From an uncultured Pelagibacteraceae bacterium (GTDB lineage: Bacteria > Pseudomonadota > Alphaproteobacteria > Pelagibacterales > Pelagibacteraceae): a DNA stretch of 64,000 nucleotides. The position numbers were made by a program, and so were the translations under genes. The stretch's first letter is position 1; the number at the start of each line of letters is the position of its first letter. Shown piece after piece: positions 63,659 through 64,000 of this stretch. The notes under the pieces were generated by a model that was given only the letters and a program-made list of their open reading frames with translations, did no database searches and was not told the DNA's origin. The DNA is taken from the NCBI GenBank assembly GCA_902618485.1, contig CACNAR010000004.1, positions 1 through 64,000 of the forward strand, written 5' to 3'.

Positions 63659-64000
63659 ATGAAACTAACTATTCCCTATTATCTGCATAAAGCTGGCGCT
63701 GGTTTCCCATCACCTGCCACTGATTATATCGAAGAAGATATCGATCTAAACATGCATCTAATCAAAAACGTTCCAGCTACTTTTATTATCAGAGTACAGG
63801 GAAAATCCATGGTGGATGTTGGGATCAATGATGGAGACTTATTGGTTGTCGATAAAAGTTTAAAACCAAAAAACTTTTCAACTGTTATTGCAAATGTTCA
63901 TGATGAGCTTGTGGTTAAAACTTTAGTTCAAGAAAGAGATAAAAAATTTCTATCATCTGGGTCTAAAGATTTTTCTAATAGAATTTTAATTAATGAAGAA
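63659..64000 (+). CDS. umuD: UmuD-like S24 peptidase, error-prone polymerase V subunit (3' end outside window)
   Basis: The first 114 residues of a UmuD protein, the frame being open to the window end. AGFPSPATDYIEEDIDLN contains the self-cleavage site Ala14-Gly15. The catalytic Ser50 (QGKSMVD) and Lys87 (LVVKTL) are 37 residues apart, and the cleavage site is 35 residues before the Ser, as in E. coli UmuD. RecA-stimulated autocleavage makes UmuD', which joins UmuC for lesion bypass; umuC probably follows. No Shine-Dalgarno fits, because the SOS box abuts the ATG, so the mRNA is nearly leaderless. It is shorter than LexA and has no DNA-binding domain. Confidence 0.9.
   Translation, partial: MKLTIPYYLHKAGAGFPSPATDYIEEDIDLNMHLIKNVPATFIIRVQGKSMVDVGINDGDLLVVDKSLKPKNFSTVIANVHDELVVKTLVQERDKKFLSSGSKDFSNRILINEE

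Overview
The window is a very AT-rich, densely packed bacterial chromosome segment. Gene content and order point to a streamlined alphaproteobacterium, most likely Pelagibacterales (SAR11). The grounds are very short or overlapping gene junctions, a tandem glycine riboswitch before gcvTHP, a TRAP transporter, many EamA-type exporters, NAD-dependent formate dehydrogenase and a reduced regulator set. No rRNA, tRNA, CRISPR array, integrase or insertion sequence was recognised. All assignments come from reading the sequence; no database search was run.

Layout. 1-5.7 kb (+): outer-membrane assembly and linked genes lptG(partial)-lptD-surA-pdxA-rsmA. 5.7-8.2 kb (-): fabD-fabG-acpP-gmk. 8.3-13.9 kb (+): rpsF-rpsR-rplI-dnaB, an MMPL/RND exporter, cvpA-purF. 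15.3-20.4 kb (+): an HD-domain protein, glutathione synthesis (gshA-gshB), an EamA and an MFS transporter. 20.5-30 kb: a charged coiled-coil protein, a glycine-amidinotransferase-like enzyme, a SufU-like scaffold with an HPP membrane protein, formate dehydrogenase, exported MsrA, SelO, a DadA-like oxidoreductase, TspO and an SDR. 38.3-30.0 kb (-): a tandem glycine riboswitch followed by gcvT-gcvH-gcvP and, with almost no gaps, an FAD oxidoreductase, DUF1365, a Cfa-like methyltransferase and a DUF3833 lipoprotein. 38.3-42.1 kb: 5-oxoprolinase genes pxpB-pxpC with an EamA transporter (-) and divergent pxpA (+). 42.1-45 kb (-): a DctPQM TRAP transporter. 45-57.7 kb: TerC, panB, guaA, a CBS-less guaB, rlmE, a GT8-like glycosyltransferase, pssA-psd, icd, alaS, recA.

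57.7-60.5 kb is an accessory island beside recA. It holds an unrecognised 389-aa protein whose start codon sits in a perfect 8-bp-arm inverted repeat, a cluster of TTGCAA hexamers, a hairpin-rich leader, a translationally coupled pair (107-aa unknown plus a GIY-YIG-like protein) of visibly higher GC, and a small DUF4177-like protein. 60.5-63.5 kb (-): a cupin, a GFA-family protein, a glycerate-kinase-like P-loop kinase and a TolC-family protein. The window ends inside umuD, which has a perfect GAAC-N7-GAAC SOS box directly abutting its start codon. recA carries a one-mismatch version of that box inside its promoter spacer, so a small LexA-type damage regulon is likely.

The genes converge on glycine and one-carbon metabolism (glycine cleavage, formate oxidation, amidinotransferase, GFA protein), glutathione and 5-oxoproline turnover, and oxidative-damage handling (MsrA, SelO, TspO, lipid modification). 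The most novel-looking regions are the 57.7-60.5 kb island and the coupling of a glycine riboswitch to lipid-modification genes.
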